From the NCBI RefSeq assembly GCF_005144885.1, contig NZ_CP039690.1, positions 3,609,001 through 3,673,000 on the forward strand: DNA of 64,000 nucleotides, written 5' to 3'. Below are positions 19,227 to 27,157 of the stretch, piece after piece. Numbering within the stretch: position 1 is the first letter of the stretch; the number at the start of each line of letters is the position of its first letter. Both the position numbers and the translations under genes were made by a program. The notes beneath the pieces were generated by a model that had not been told where the DNA came from, searched no databases, and saw nothing but the letters and a program-made list of their open reading frames with translations. The stretch is from Phreatobacter stygius (GTDB lineage Bacteria; Pseudomonadota; Alphaproteobacteria; Rhizobiales; Phreatobacteraceae).

Positions 19227-20036
19227 TCAGCCGGTCAGCCTCAATGCGCCGCTGCTCGCCAGGAACGAGGCCGTGCGGAAGCGGACCTCGGCGCGGCCAT
19301 AGACGATCGCGCCACCTTCCGGCGTGGTCATCCGCCCCCCGGCGGCGACCAGCAGGGCATGGCCCGCGGCGATGTCCCATTCGGTGATCGGCGCGAAGCG
19401 GACCGTGAGATCGGCGCCGCCCTCGGCGATGACGGCATATTTCAGCGACGACCCCATGGCCAGGCGGCGGGTCACGCCGTGTTTTGCCAGGAACGTCTCG
19501 CTGGCGGCTTCCGGATGCGAGCGGCTCACCAGCGCGACCGGACCTTCGGCCGGCACCGCGCGGGTGCGGATCGGCGACCGGTCGGCGGCCGCGGTGATCA
19601 CTTCCCCCGGTGCCAGTGTCATAGCCTCGGCCTTGCCGGCTGCACCGATCCACAACCGGTGGCGCGCCGGCGCATAGACGATGCCGGCGACCGGGCTGCC
19701 GGCCGAGACGAGGCCGATATTGACGGTGAATTCGCCATTGCCGGCAATGAATTCGCGCGTGCCGTCGAGCGGGTCGACGGCAATGAACAGGTCGGTGCTG
19801 ACCGGCAGCTTGCCGGCGGCGGCCGACTCCTCCGCCAGCACCGGCACGCCCGGCAGGAGCTTTGCCAGGCCTTCGAGAATGATTTCTTCGGCTTCCTGGT
19901 CGGCCGCGGTGACCGGCGATCCGTCGGCTTTCGCCGTGCTGACGCAGCCGTAATGCGCCATCACCCGGTGGCCGGCGGCGACCGCCAGCGTTCCGAGCGC
20001 GTCGATCAGGGCGGAATCATTGAACCGAATGGGCAT
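19227..20036 (-). CDS. cysQ: 3'(2'),5'-bisphosphate nucleotidase CysQ
   Basis: A 269-aa member of the inositol-monophosphatase superfamily that hydrolyses 3'-phosphoadenosine 5'-phosphate, the by-product of sulfate assimilation and sulfotransfer. Metal-binding motifs are LAEES (about residues 68-72), DPLDGTREF (about 88-96) and the C-terminal EWDIAAGHALLVAAGG (about 218-233). REF after DPLDG is typical of CysQ rather than true inositol monophosphatases. It converges on the persulfide operon, placing two sulfur-related units tail to tail; whether this is functional linkage is inference. Confidence 0.9.
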   Translation of the reverse strand: MPIRFNDSALIDALGTLAVAAGHRVMAHYGCVSTAKADGSPVTAADQEAEEIILEGLAKLLPGVPVLAEESAAAGKLPVSTDLFIAVDPLDGTREFIAGNGEFTVNIGLVSAGSPVAGIVYAPARHRLWIGAAGKAEAMTLAPGEVITAAADRSPIRTRAVPAEGPVALVSRSHPEAASETFLAKHGVTRRLAMGSSLKYAVIAEGGADLTVRFAPITEWDIAAGHALLVAAGGRMTTPEGGAIVYGRAEVRFRTASFLASSGALRLTG

Positions 20037-20217
20037 GCTCCTGTTTAGGCCGGGCTCCGGCTCAGGGGAAGCGTCTCCAGCGCCGGCATTGCAGCCGTCC
20101 CGTGCAGAGGCAGGCTCTTCAGATTTTCTTCACCGCCTTTCTTGGGCTGCCGTTCACCCCGCGCCGTCATGATGAACGCCGGGTTAGGGGCTTCTCGCAA
20201 ATTGTCGGGACAGGCCG

Positions 20218-20994
20218 GTGAGTATTGTGTTCGGCAGGGAAATTTTCAGCCGCAAGGCAGTGAAATGGGTGATCTTCGCAGCAGTCGGGCTGACGCTCGC
20301 GGCCTGCGGACGTTATGCCTATGAGCGGCGCGAAGCCTGGCGGTCCGAGCTGGAGAGCCGCTGCATGTCGTCGGGCGCGGTGCAGATGTCGCGTTATGTC
20401 CAGCGCACCAACGCGATCAATGGTCCCGGCGGCTGCGGCATGGACTTTCCGCTGCGCGTCGCCGCCCAGTCGCAGGGCGCGGTCGCCTATAACCGGCCGC
20501 AGACGCTGGCTTGCCAGATGGTGCCGACCGTCGATCGCTGGATCGACAACGTGGTTCAGCCTTCGGCCCAGCGCTGGCTCGGCGCCAACGTCGTCGAGGT
20601 CAAGGCCGGCTCGTTTGCCTGCCGCGGCATGGTCGGCGGCTCGGCCTCGCGGATGTCCGAACACGCCTATGGCAATGCGCTCGATGTCTTCGCCTTCGTG
20701 CTGTCCAATGGTCAGACCGTGGTCATTCGTTCGCATTGGCGCAGCGACGGCGCGGAATCGGCCTTCCTGCGCGAGATCTTCATTCGCGCCTGCGACCATT
20801 TCACCACGGTGCTCGGGCCCGGCTACAACTCGTTCCATTACGACCATTTCCATCTTGACCTGGCGCGCCACGACGCGCGCTGGACCCGCCGGGTCTGCCG
20901 GCCGCGGCCGGAGACGATCCAGATGCCGGCGCAGGCCACACCGGCCGGCAGCTTCGGCTGGGGCTTCGGCAATCAGGGCGGTATGATCCGCTGA
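20218..20994 (+). CDS. Extensin-like family lipoprotein (possible peptidoglycan-active M15-like fold)
   Basis: A 258-aa protein read from a GTG start. A charged N-terminus and hydrophobic stretch end in LTLAACG, a lipobox with Cys at about residue 29, so it is a likely lipoprotein. The body carries the extensin-like C-terminal domain: SEHAYGNALDVFAF (SxHxxGxAxD pattern) and YDHFHLDLARHD, which give the His/Asp/His set of a zinc D,D-peptidase-like site, plus several paired cysteines typical of a periplasmic protein. The family name comes from plants, but bacterial members are likely cell-wall enzymes. It is monocistronic, ahead of the AsmA gene. Confidence 0.8.
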   Translation: MSIVFGREIFSRKAVKWVIFAAVGLTLAACGRYAYERREAWRSELESRCMSSGAVQMSRYVQRTNAINGPGGCGMDFPLRVAAQSQGAVAYNRPQTLACQMVPTVDRWIDNVVQPSAQRWLGANVVEVKAGSFACRGMVGGSASRMSEHAYGNALDVFAFVLSNGQTVVIRSHWRSDGAESAFLREIFIRACDHFTTVLGPGYNSFHYDHFHLDLARHDARWTRRVCRPRPETIQMPAQATPAGSFGWGFGNQGGMIR

Positions 20995-21095
20995 TCCAAT
21001 AAACGGTCGATCGGGGGCGGGCGGGTCGTTCCGCCTTCCGATCGCCATCACCATGGCCTACACTCGCCAGACGCTTCTCGCGGGACCGCGCCATC

Positions 21096-24000
21096 GTGCA
21101 GAACACGCTCCTCGCCATCGGGATCGCCTTGATCATCGCGATCCTCTCGGCTCTGGTCGGGCCGTGGCTGATCGATTGGAACAGCCACAAGCCGCTGATC
21201 GAGGCGGAAGCCGGGCGGCTGTTCGGCCTGCCGGTCCGGATCGGCGGCGACCTGACCATCCGGCTCTTGCCGACCATCGCCGTCGACGCTCGCGACGTGA
21301 CCATTGGCGGCGCCGAAAGCGGCGCGAAGATCGGCCGTCTGCGCGGCGAATTGCGGGTGGCGCCGCTGTTGCGCGGCGAGGCGGCGCTCACCGCCGTCCA
21401 TCTGCGCGATGTCGACCTGACCTTGCTCGACCAGGGGCTGCCGGCCCAAGGCCTGGCGGCCGAGGAGATCACCATCCAGAATGCCCGCCTGTCGGTCGCC
21501 GATGCCGCGGGCGGGCGCACGCTGGTCGCCGAGCGGATCGCGCTGACCGGCGAAGCGCGCGGCGCGCGGGGGCCGGTGCGCCTGGAAGGCTCGGCGGTCG
21601 TCGCCGGACGCCCGATGCCGCTGCAGATCCTGGCGAACTTCCCGGAAGCCGGCGGCCTGATGCTGCGCCTTCGTTCGGTCGACCGGGTGACCGGTTTCGG
21701 CGTCGAGGCGGAAGGGACGACCGGCGGGCCGGGCAATCCGCGCTTCGACGGCACCATCATTCTGTCCGGTGATGCCGGGGCTCTGCCCTGGCGGATCGGC
21801 GGCGCCGCCTCGGTCACCGCCTCGGCGCTGGTCTTCGAGCGGGCCGAAGCCATGCTCGGCTCAGGCGAACGGGCGGCCCGCGCGACCGGCTCGCTGCGTT
21901 ATGTCTGGGGCGAGACGCCGGCGCTCGACGCCATCGTCACGGCCCGCCAGGTCGATCTCGACCGGCTGACCGACACCACTGGCGGGCCAGCCGCGGGCAA
22001 TCCGCGCACGCCGCGCGAGGTGATCGCCGCCTTGATCGCGGCGGTGCCGGCGCTTGGCGGCTCAGACCTGCCTGTCACCGTCGGCCTCGATGTCAGCGGC
22101 GTGACGATTGGCGGGGCCCTGGTCGCCGACCTGCGCGGCGACTTGCAATCCGGCGCTGACGGCTGGTCGGCCGAACGGCTGGCGGCGCGGCTGCCCGGCG
22201 ACAGTGGCGTCGAGCTCAAGGGGCGGATCGCGCTCCGACCGGAGCTCGGTTTTTCCGGAGCGCTGGCGCTGCAATCCACGCGCCCCGGCCTGCTGCTGTC
22301 CTGGCTCGACGGCCAGGCGACGCCGGCCGGTACGCTGGACGACCCGATCCGCCTGTCGACCAGCATGACGGCCGAACCTGGCCGGCTGGTCCTCGACCGG
22401 CTGGAGGCGGCCACCGCAGCGGGTGATGCCAGGGGCCGCATCGCGCTCGACATGCCGGCGCTCGGCCGGCATGCGCTGACCCTCGATCTGGCGGCGGAAG
22501 CGCTCGATCTCGATCTGCTCTTGCGGCTCGCCCGCGGCGCTGGCGCGCGCCTCGATCCGGCCACCGACACGCGGCTGCAGTTGAAGGCCGCCGAAGCAAG
22601 CTTTGCCGGTGTCGCGGCGCGCGGCCTCGACGTGACGATTGCCTCCGACGGCAACCGTTTCGACGCGGAGCGGCTGAAGATCCGCGATCTCGCCGGCATC
22701 GGTCTCGACCTGACCGGCCGCCTCGACGGCCTGGGCGGTCCCCTCAATGGCCGGCTCGCCGGCCGGCTGACCGCGGACAAGATCGATGCCTTGGTCGCCT
22801 TCCTGGCGCGCGACGAGGCGACGGCCCGCATCGGCCGGTTGCTGGCCGACCGAGCCGCCTCGCTCGGCGGAACTGATCTGGCGTTGAGCTTCGAGGCCGG
22901 CGCCGGCGCCGGCGCGGCGCTCAAGCTCCGGGCCCAGGGGCGCGTCGGCGCGGCCTGGATGCATCTCGAGGCCGCGGGCACCGGTGAGCTCGCCAGCCTC
23001 GAGCGGCTGGCCGGCCAGGCGAGCCTCGTCCTGGAAGCGCCACGCGCCGATCAGCTCCTTGGCCTCGCCACCGGGGTGCCGCCTCTTGGCGCCGCGACGG
23101 CGACCCCGAGCCGCCTGGAACTGGTGGTCGACAGGCCGGTGAACAGCCCGATCAGTCTGCGCGGCGAAGCCCAGGCCGCCGATACGCTGGTCAATTTTAC
23201 CGGCACCCGCGGCACCGATGGGCGCAGCAATCTGAGCGTCACGCTGGCATCACCCGATATCGCGCCGATCTTGCCTTTGGCTGGCGTGCCGGCGGAGCTT
23301 GCCGGTACGGTTCCGGCCAATCTGTCGGCGCGGATCGAATCGAGCGAAGCCAGCTGGCGCATCGACGGGCTGGAAGGGCGTGTCGGATCGACCACGCTGA
23401 AGGCCGCCCTTGCCGGGCGGGGGCGGACGATCATTGGCAGCGTCGGCGTCGGCGCCCTCAGCTTCGAGGCCTTGGCCAGCTTGCTCACCGGCCCGGCCTG
23501 GCTGATCGATACCGAGGCGGGCCGGGTCGCCGACGCATCGTTCAGCCGCACGCTGCTCGACGGCCTTGATGGCGAGATCGCGGTCGGCGCCGAAAGCCTC
23601 GGGCTCGGCGGCTCGTCCGCCTTGACCGGTGTCACCGTCACGCTGCTCCGCCAGGGTTCGAAAACGGCGCTCAGGGATTTCAGGGCGAGGCTCGCCGCAA
23701 GCACCGTGACCGCCGACGTCGCGCTCGATCGCACGGCGCTGGCGACCGTTGTCCAGGCGACGTTCGGCGTCGATCGGGTGCCGCTGGCCTTGGTCTTTCC
23801 AGGGGCTGCCGGCGCTGGGCCGCTGTCGATCACGCTGAGCGGCGACGGCACCAGCCCGGCGTCGCTCCTGGCGAGCCTGCGTGGCGAAGGCCGCCACGCC
23901 TGGCCGCGAACGACGGTTGCCGGCGTCCACCCAACCGCGCTCCGGCGGGCGACCCGGACAGCCGAGATCGCGCAGGATTTCGGCCGGCCGCTCGACGATG

Positions 24001-24716
24001 CCGGCTTCGCGGCGGCCTTGACGCGCGAACTGGCGAAACCGGTCGATCTCGGCCCGATCGACATTCCGCTGACGCTGTCCGGTCCACGCCTCAGGGCAGG
24101 CGAGGCTGCTTTCGCCATTGCCGGCGGGCGGGTCAGCTGGAGCGGCAGCGCCGATCTGGTGGCCGGCGAACTGGCGGCCAGCGTCAGGATTGCGCCCGAG
24201 CCGCCACCGCGCGCCGAGACCGTGCCGTTGATCGCCTTGTGGTTCGACGGTCCGCTCGGTGCGGCCGCCGGCCGGCTCGATGCCGACGACGTCTCCGGCT
24301 GGCTCGGCCTCCGCTTGGTCGAACGCGAGGCGCTGCGCATCGAAATGATCGAGAGCGACCGGTTCGAGCGGCAACGCCAGCGCGCCTTCACCCGCCTGCC
24401 CCTGCGCCCGCCGGAAGAGCCGGCGCCGGCGGCTGCGTCGCCGGACCTGGAACCGGCACCTGCCGCGGCCGCGGTCGAGCCGCGAATCGAAATGCCCGAA
24501 AGCCGGCCGGATTCGACGCCTTTGCCGTTGCGCCGTCCGGCCGAACCGCGCCCGCCGTCGCGGATCGCCACCCCGCCGCCGCAGCCTCCGGACCTGCCGT
24601 CGGTCGTGCGCCGGGCTCTCGATGGCCAGCGCGCGACGCCCGGCGAACCCATGTCTATCCTGCCGCCGCTGCCGCCGCCGGTCGAAATCGGGCCCGCGCC
24701 GGGCATGCGGCGCTGA
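21096..24716 (+). CDS. AsmA family protein (large, envelope lipid-transfer type)
   Basis: A 1206-aa protein from a GTG start, with one N-terminal membrane helix (residues 5-22) and a long periplasmic body of beta-rich AsmA repeats. The N-terminus LIEAEAGRLFGLPVRIGGDLTIRLLP is the AsmA signature (about residues 34-60), and a second AsmA-type C-terminal domain lies around 800-1040. The last 150 residues are Pro/Ala/Glu-rich (LPLRPPEEPAPA) and probably disordered. AsmA/TamB/YhdP proteins form hydrophobic grooves for moving phospholipids to the outer membrane. There is no operon partner; the tmRNA promoter follows. Confidence 0.85.
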   Translation: MQNTLLAIGIALIIAILSALVGPWLIDWNSHKPLIEAEAGRLFGLPVRIGGDLTIRLLPTIAVDARDVTIGGAESGAKIGRLRGELRVAPLLRGEAALTAVHLRDVDLTLLDQGLPAQGLAAEEITIQNARLSVADAAGGRTLVAERIALTGEARGARGPVRLEGSAVVAGRPMPLQILANFPEAGGLMLRLRSVDRVTGFGVEAEGTTGGPGNPRFDGTIILSGDAGALPWRIGGAASVTASALVFERAEAMLGSGERAARATGSLRYVWGETPALDAIVTARQVDLDRLTDTTGGPAAGNPRTPREVIAALIAAVPALGGSDLPVTVGLDVSGVTIGGALVADLRGDLQSGADGWSAERLAARLPGDSGVELKGRIALRPELGFSGALALQSTRPGLLLSWLDGQATPAGTLDDPIRLSTSMTAEPGRLVLDRLEAATAAGDARGRIALDMPALGRHALTLDLAAEALDLDLLLRLARGAGARLDPATDTRLQLKAAEASFAGVAARGLDVTIASDGNRFDAERLKIRDLAGIGLDLTGRLDGLGGPLNGRLAGRLTADKIDALVAFLARDEATARIGRLLADRAASLGGTDLALSFEAGAGAGAALKLRAQGRVGAAWMHLEAAGTGELASLERLAGQASLVLEAPRADQLLGLATGVPPLGAATATPSRLELVVDRPVNSPISLRGEAQAADTLVNFTGTRGTDGRSNLSVTLASPDIAPILPLAGVPAELAGTVPANLSARIESSEASWRIDGLEGRVGSTTLKAALAGRGRTIIGSVGVGALSFEALASLLTGPAWLIDTEAGRVADASFSRTLLDGLDGEIAVGAESLGLGGSSALTGVTVTLLRQGSKTALRDFRARLAASTVTADVALDRTALATVVQATFGVDRVPLALVFPGAAGAGPLSITLSGDGTSPASLLASLRGEGRHAWPRTTVAGVHPTALRRATRTAEIAQDFGRPLDDAGFAAALTRELAKPVDLGPIDIPLTLSGPRLRAGEAAFAIAGGRVSWSGSADLVAGELAASVRIAPEPPPRAETVPLIALWFDGPLGAAAGRLDADDVSGWLGLRLVEREALRIEMIESDRFERQRQRAFTRLPLRPPEEPAPAAASPDLEPAPAAAAVEPRIEMPESRPDSTPLPLRRPAEPRPPSRIATPPPQPPDLPSVVRRALDGQRATPGEPMSILPPLPPPVEIGPAPGMRR

Positions 24717-24733
24717 GGCTCGCGACGGCGCCC

Positions 24734-24762
24734 TTCCAACCGCGCGCCGCCTCGCCTATATT
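24734..24762 (+). promoter_or_regulatory. Probable sigma-70 promoter of the tmRNA gene
   Basis: TTCCAA (24734-24739) and TATATT (24757-24762), spaced 17 bp, precede the tmRNA acceptor segment; transcription would begin near 24769. It lies just after the asmA stop. Confidence 0.5.
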
Positions 24763-24769
24763 CGGTTCT

Positions 24770-25088
24770 GCCGGGGCAACCCGGCTATGGCAATAAACGG
24801 CCATCGTAATAAGCCTATCGGACCCGGGGGCAGTACCCGGCGCCTCCACCATCAGGATCCTGTCAGGGGTCTTGGTGATGGGGGCGAAACAGGATCGACG
24901 AGGGTGTAAAGGGTGTTCTTTTGCTCGGCATGGTTCCACCGTTATCGGGCTATCTCAATAGTTGCCAACGACAACTATGCTCCGGTTGCCGTCGCCGCGT
25001 AATGCGGTGAAGGTACCGAAATCAAAGTCCTTGCGGGTAGCACTGTAAGGCGGGGTTCGGAGGCACCTGGCAACAGAAGCCTCCACTT
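24770..25088 (+). ncRNA. ssrA: Transfer-messenger RNA, circularly permuted two-piece form
   Basis: tmRNA rescues stalled ribosomes and tags their peptides. Here the gene order is permuted: the acceptor piece comes first and ends in CGCCTCC-A-CCA (24841-24851), preceded by a T-arm with stem CCGGG/CCCGG and loop GGCAGTA. A spacer of about 28 nt (removed in processing) follows, then the coding piece from 24880 with GGGGGCGAAACAGGATCGAC. GGGGGCG pairs with CGCCTCC over seven bases, rebuilding the tRNA-like acceptor stem from two RNAs. The tag reading frame is 24964-25002 and encodes ANDNYAPVAVAA-stop, ending in the VAA degron recognised by ClpXP. The 5' and 3' ends are approximate. The sspB gene follows directly. 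Confidence 0.95.
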
Positions 25089-25189
25089 CCTCCCGCCGTT
25101 TCCGCGCAGCGGGACCATGGACGTTCTGCTGGTCGCGCGGCTATAGGACTGATCCCAGTCCGCGATCGAATTGCACCCAAATAGCGCCC

Positions 25190-25768
25190 ATGCCGACCGA
25201 CCTCATTCGCTACGACCTTCTGGCTCAGGATGCGCTGCGTGGCGTCGTGCGGCGCGTGCTCACCGACGCCGTCCGTGAAGGCCTGCCCGGGGACCACCAT
25301 TTCTATATTACCTTCGATACGCGTGCGCCCGGGGTCCGGCTGTCGAACCGCATGCGCGAGAAATATCCGCAGGAGATGACGGTGGTCCTGCAGCACCAGT
25401 TCTGGGACCTGTCGGTGACCGAACATACGTTCGAGGTCGGCCTGTCCTTCGGTGGCATACCGGAGCGGCTGCTGGTGCCGTTCGAATCGATCAAGGGCTT
25501 TTTCGACCCCTCGGTCCAGTTCGGCCTGCAGTTCGAGGTGGCCGGTTCGGGGCCCGATGCGGCCGCAGTTGCGCCGAAGGAATTGTCCGCGCCAGCGACG
25601 GTCGAGCCTCCCGCCCCATCGGCCGCGGCCAAGCCGCGCGGCGCGGCGCGCGGCGCCGGTTCGGAACCGGAAGAGGCTGGGCCGGCGGCCGAGGCCGAGG
25701 TCAAGACCGATGCCGCGCCGCCGGGCGGCGCCGAGGTTGTCAGCCTCGACAAATTCCGCAAGAAATAG
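25190..25768 (+). CDS. sspB: SspB, ClpXP adaptor for ssrA-tagged proteins
   Basis: A 192-aa protein of the alphaproteobacterial SspB (SspB-alpha) type. The core (residues 1-125: IRYDLLAQDALRGVVRRVL, DHHFYITFDTRAPGVRLSNR, PEEMTVVLQ-like and FEVGLSFGGIPERLLVPF) forms the dimeric tag-binding domain. An Ala/Pro/Glu-rich flexible linker follows (about 126-180), ending in VVSLDKFRKK, the C-terminal ClpX-tethering peptide seen in this family. It delivers ssrA-tagged proteins to ClpXP. It sits 100 nt downstream of the tmRNA gene that makes the tag, same strand. Confidence 0.93.
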   Translation: MPTDLIRYDLLAQDALRGVVRRVLTDAVREGLPGDHHFYITFDTRAPGVRLSNRMREKYPQEMTVVLQHQFWDLSVTEHTFEVGLSFGGIPERLLVPFESIKGFFDPSVQFGLQFEVAGSGPDAAAVAPKELSAPATVEPPAPSAAAKPRGAARGAGSEPEEAGPAAEAEVKTDAAPPGGAEVVSLDKFRKK

Positions 25769-26090
25769 GCAAGCTGGCCGACGATTGCCCGAAGACGTCA
25801 AGGTGATGCGGGCCTCTGAGCCACGTTTGGTAGCATCCCCCATTTGAGTGCAATTTTAACGGTTATCTTCAGGATGTCTTGACTCAACCGTCACCTTACG
25901 GTGCGGAAAGTGGCTACAGGTGCTGTGGCGGTACCGAGGGAAGGTTTCTTTGCCGGTGCTCGACAGATAAGAAAGGTTCCGCGGCTAAGGAGCTCGCTAG
26001 GTGAGGTCATGGATCGGCGGCGATCCGCGGCGGCGTCCGGCGGGGCGCCGACCAGGGGCAATCAGTCCGGCGCGAGCATGGAACAGGGTC
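25769..26090. other. Intergenic stretch without a recognisable gene
   Basis: About 320 nt between sspB and the small DUF4169-like gene. It holds a TTGACT hexamer (25879-25884) next to a short dyad, ACCGT-CACCTT-ACGGT (25887-25902), but no convincing -10 at normal or MerR-type spacing. A 65-codon frame from 25901 has no family resemblance and is not supported. Confidence 0.5.
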
Positions 26091-26267
26091 ATGGGTGATG
26101 TGGTCAACCTCAGGCGCGCGCGTAAGAGCAAGGCGCGCGCTGCCGACGAAATGAAGGCCGACGCCAATCGATTGCGCTTCGGCGCGACCGCCACGGAACG
26201 GCGTATCGAACGGGCCCGGGCCGAACTCGAGGCGCATCGCCTTGACGGCCACAAGCGGTCGGAGTGA
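26091..26267 (+). CDS. Small DUF4169-like basic protein
   Basis: A 58-aa basic, Ala/Arg-rich protein starting MGDVVNLRRARKSKARA, the characteristic opening of the DUF4169 family found next to ribbon-helix-helix genes in Hyphomicrobiales. It is predicted to be largely helical and cytosolic; no function is known. A frame open further upstream would add about 30 residues without family resemblance, so I used the ATG at 26091. It is followed immediately by the ribbon-helix-helix gene, whose alternative GTG start overlaps this stop. Confidence 0.75.
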   Translation: MGDVVNLRRARKSKARAADEMKADANRLRFGATATERRIERARAELEAHRLDGHKRSE

Positions 26268-26275
26268 CGACGACC

Positions 26276-26506
26276 ATGAAAAGCCATGTCGTCAAGCGCT
26301 CGATTGTCGTCGAAGGGCACAAGACCAGCGTCAGTCTCGAAGATGAATTCTGGACTGCGGTGAAGGAAATTGCGGCCGAGCGGCGAGAAACCTTGTCGGA
26401 TCTGGTCGGCCATATTGATGGCGACCGCACGCACGGAAATCTGTCTTCCTCGATCCGGCTTTTTGTCCTGGAATACTACAGGTCACGCCACGAGCGGCCT
26501 GCCTGA
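26276..26506 (+). CDS. Ribbon-helix-helix domain protein
   Basis: A 76-aa protein with KRSIVVEGHKTSVSLEDEFW (beta strand then helix 1) and a second helix around AERRETLSDLVGHI, the layout of the RHH_4 ribbon-helix-helix fold. RHH proteins are dimeric DNA-binding regulators in which the strand inserts in the major groove. A GTG at 26264 overlapping the upstream stop could add four residues and couple translation. It forms a bicistron with the DUF4169-like gene; no target is evident, and no toxin gene accompanies it, so an antitoxin role is unlikely. Confidence 0.82.
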   Translation: MKSHVVKRSIVVEGHKTSVSLEDEFWTAVKEIAAERRETLSDLVGHIDGDRTHGNLSSSIRLFVLEYYRSRHERPA

Positions 26507-26655
26507 AAGCCCTGTCGAACCACATCACTGATCCATAAAATTCATTGTGACGTGATCGGGCGGGCGCTTGTGTTCCGCCGGTCACCGTGATGTCATCCGC
26601 GCGCGAAAGCACCGTCCCAAACTGGGGAATTCCTGGGTGCTCGGAGCGGGGGAAA

Positions 26656-27147
26656 ATGCCTGACACCGACGTAAATGCGACTGCGGAGCCTCGTGGTCTG
26701 ATCAAGAGCCCGCAGGACCTTATGGCGGGCCTTTTTCTCGTGGCCTTCGGGCTATTCTGTTTGTGGGCCTCGTCCAATCTTTCGGGCGGGCGTGGCGCCA
26801 ATCTTGGCCCCGGCTCGTTCCCGCGCGGCCTGTCCTTCCTGCTGATGGCGGTGGGCGCGGTCGTCATCGCGCAAGCTCTGACCACCATCGGTCCGAAGCT
26901 GGAGGCCTGGTCCGTTCGTGGTCCGGTTTTCGTGCTTGGCGCGGTGCTACTGTTTGCCGTGACCGTCCGGCCGCTTGGGCTTGTCGTGGCCGGCCCGCTT
27001 GCCCTGATGGTTTCCGCCTTCGCGGCCAAGGACACGCGCTGGCTGCCGAATGCCATCTTCGCGGTGATCATGACGATCTTCTGTATTCTGTTGTTCAAAG
27101 TTGCGCTGAAGCTTCCGATCCCGGTCGCTCCCTGGGCAGGCTGGTAA
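26656..27147 (+). CDS. tctB: Tripartite tricarboxylate transporter small subunit TctB
   Basis: A 163-aa inner-membrane protein with four hydrophobic helices. The segment LMAGLFLVAFGLFCLWASSN and the conserved GRGANLGPGSFPRGLSFLL match the TctB family, which forms the small membrane subunit of TTT transporters for citrate and other carboxylates. The start at 26656 follows a purine-rich site (CGGGGGA); an earlier ATG is possible but adds non-conserved residues. It is 10 nt ahead of tctA, one operon. Confidence 0.9.
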   Translation: MPDTDVNATAEPRGLIKSPQDLMAGLFLVAFGLFCLWASSNLSGGRGANLGPGSFPRGLSFLLMAVGAVVIAQALTTIGPKLEAWSVRGPVFVLGAVLLFAVTVRPLGLVVAGPLALMVSAFAAKDTRWLPNAIFAVIMTIFCILLFKVALKLPIPVAPWAGW

Positions 27148-27157
27148 GGCGCACACG

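Noticed and set aside
24820-24851. Independent tRNA at the CCA end.
   Set aside because: There is only a T-arm and acceptor side; the 5' partner lies in the coding piece after it. It belongs to the permuted tmRNA.
25887-25902. ACCGT-CACCTT-ACGGT dyad beside TTGACT, resembling a MerR-type promoter.
   Set aside because: No -10 hexamer at the long spacing such promoters need, and no merR-like gene nearby.
25901-26098. 65-codon open frame before the DUF4169-like gene.
   Set aside because: No ribosome-binding site or recognisable family, and it overlaps the start of the DUF4169-like gene in another frame.
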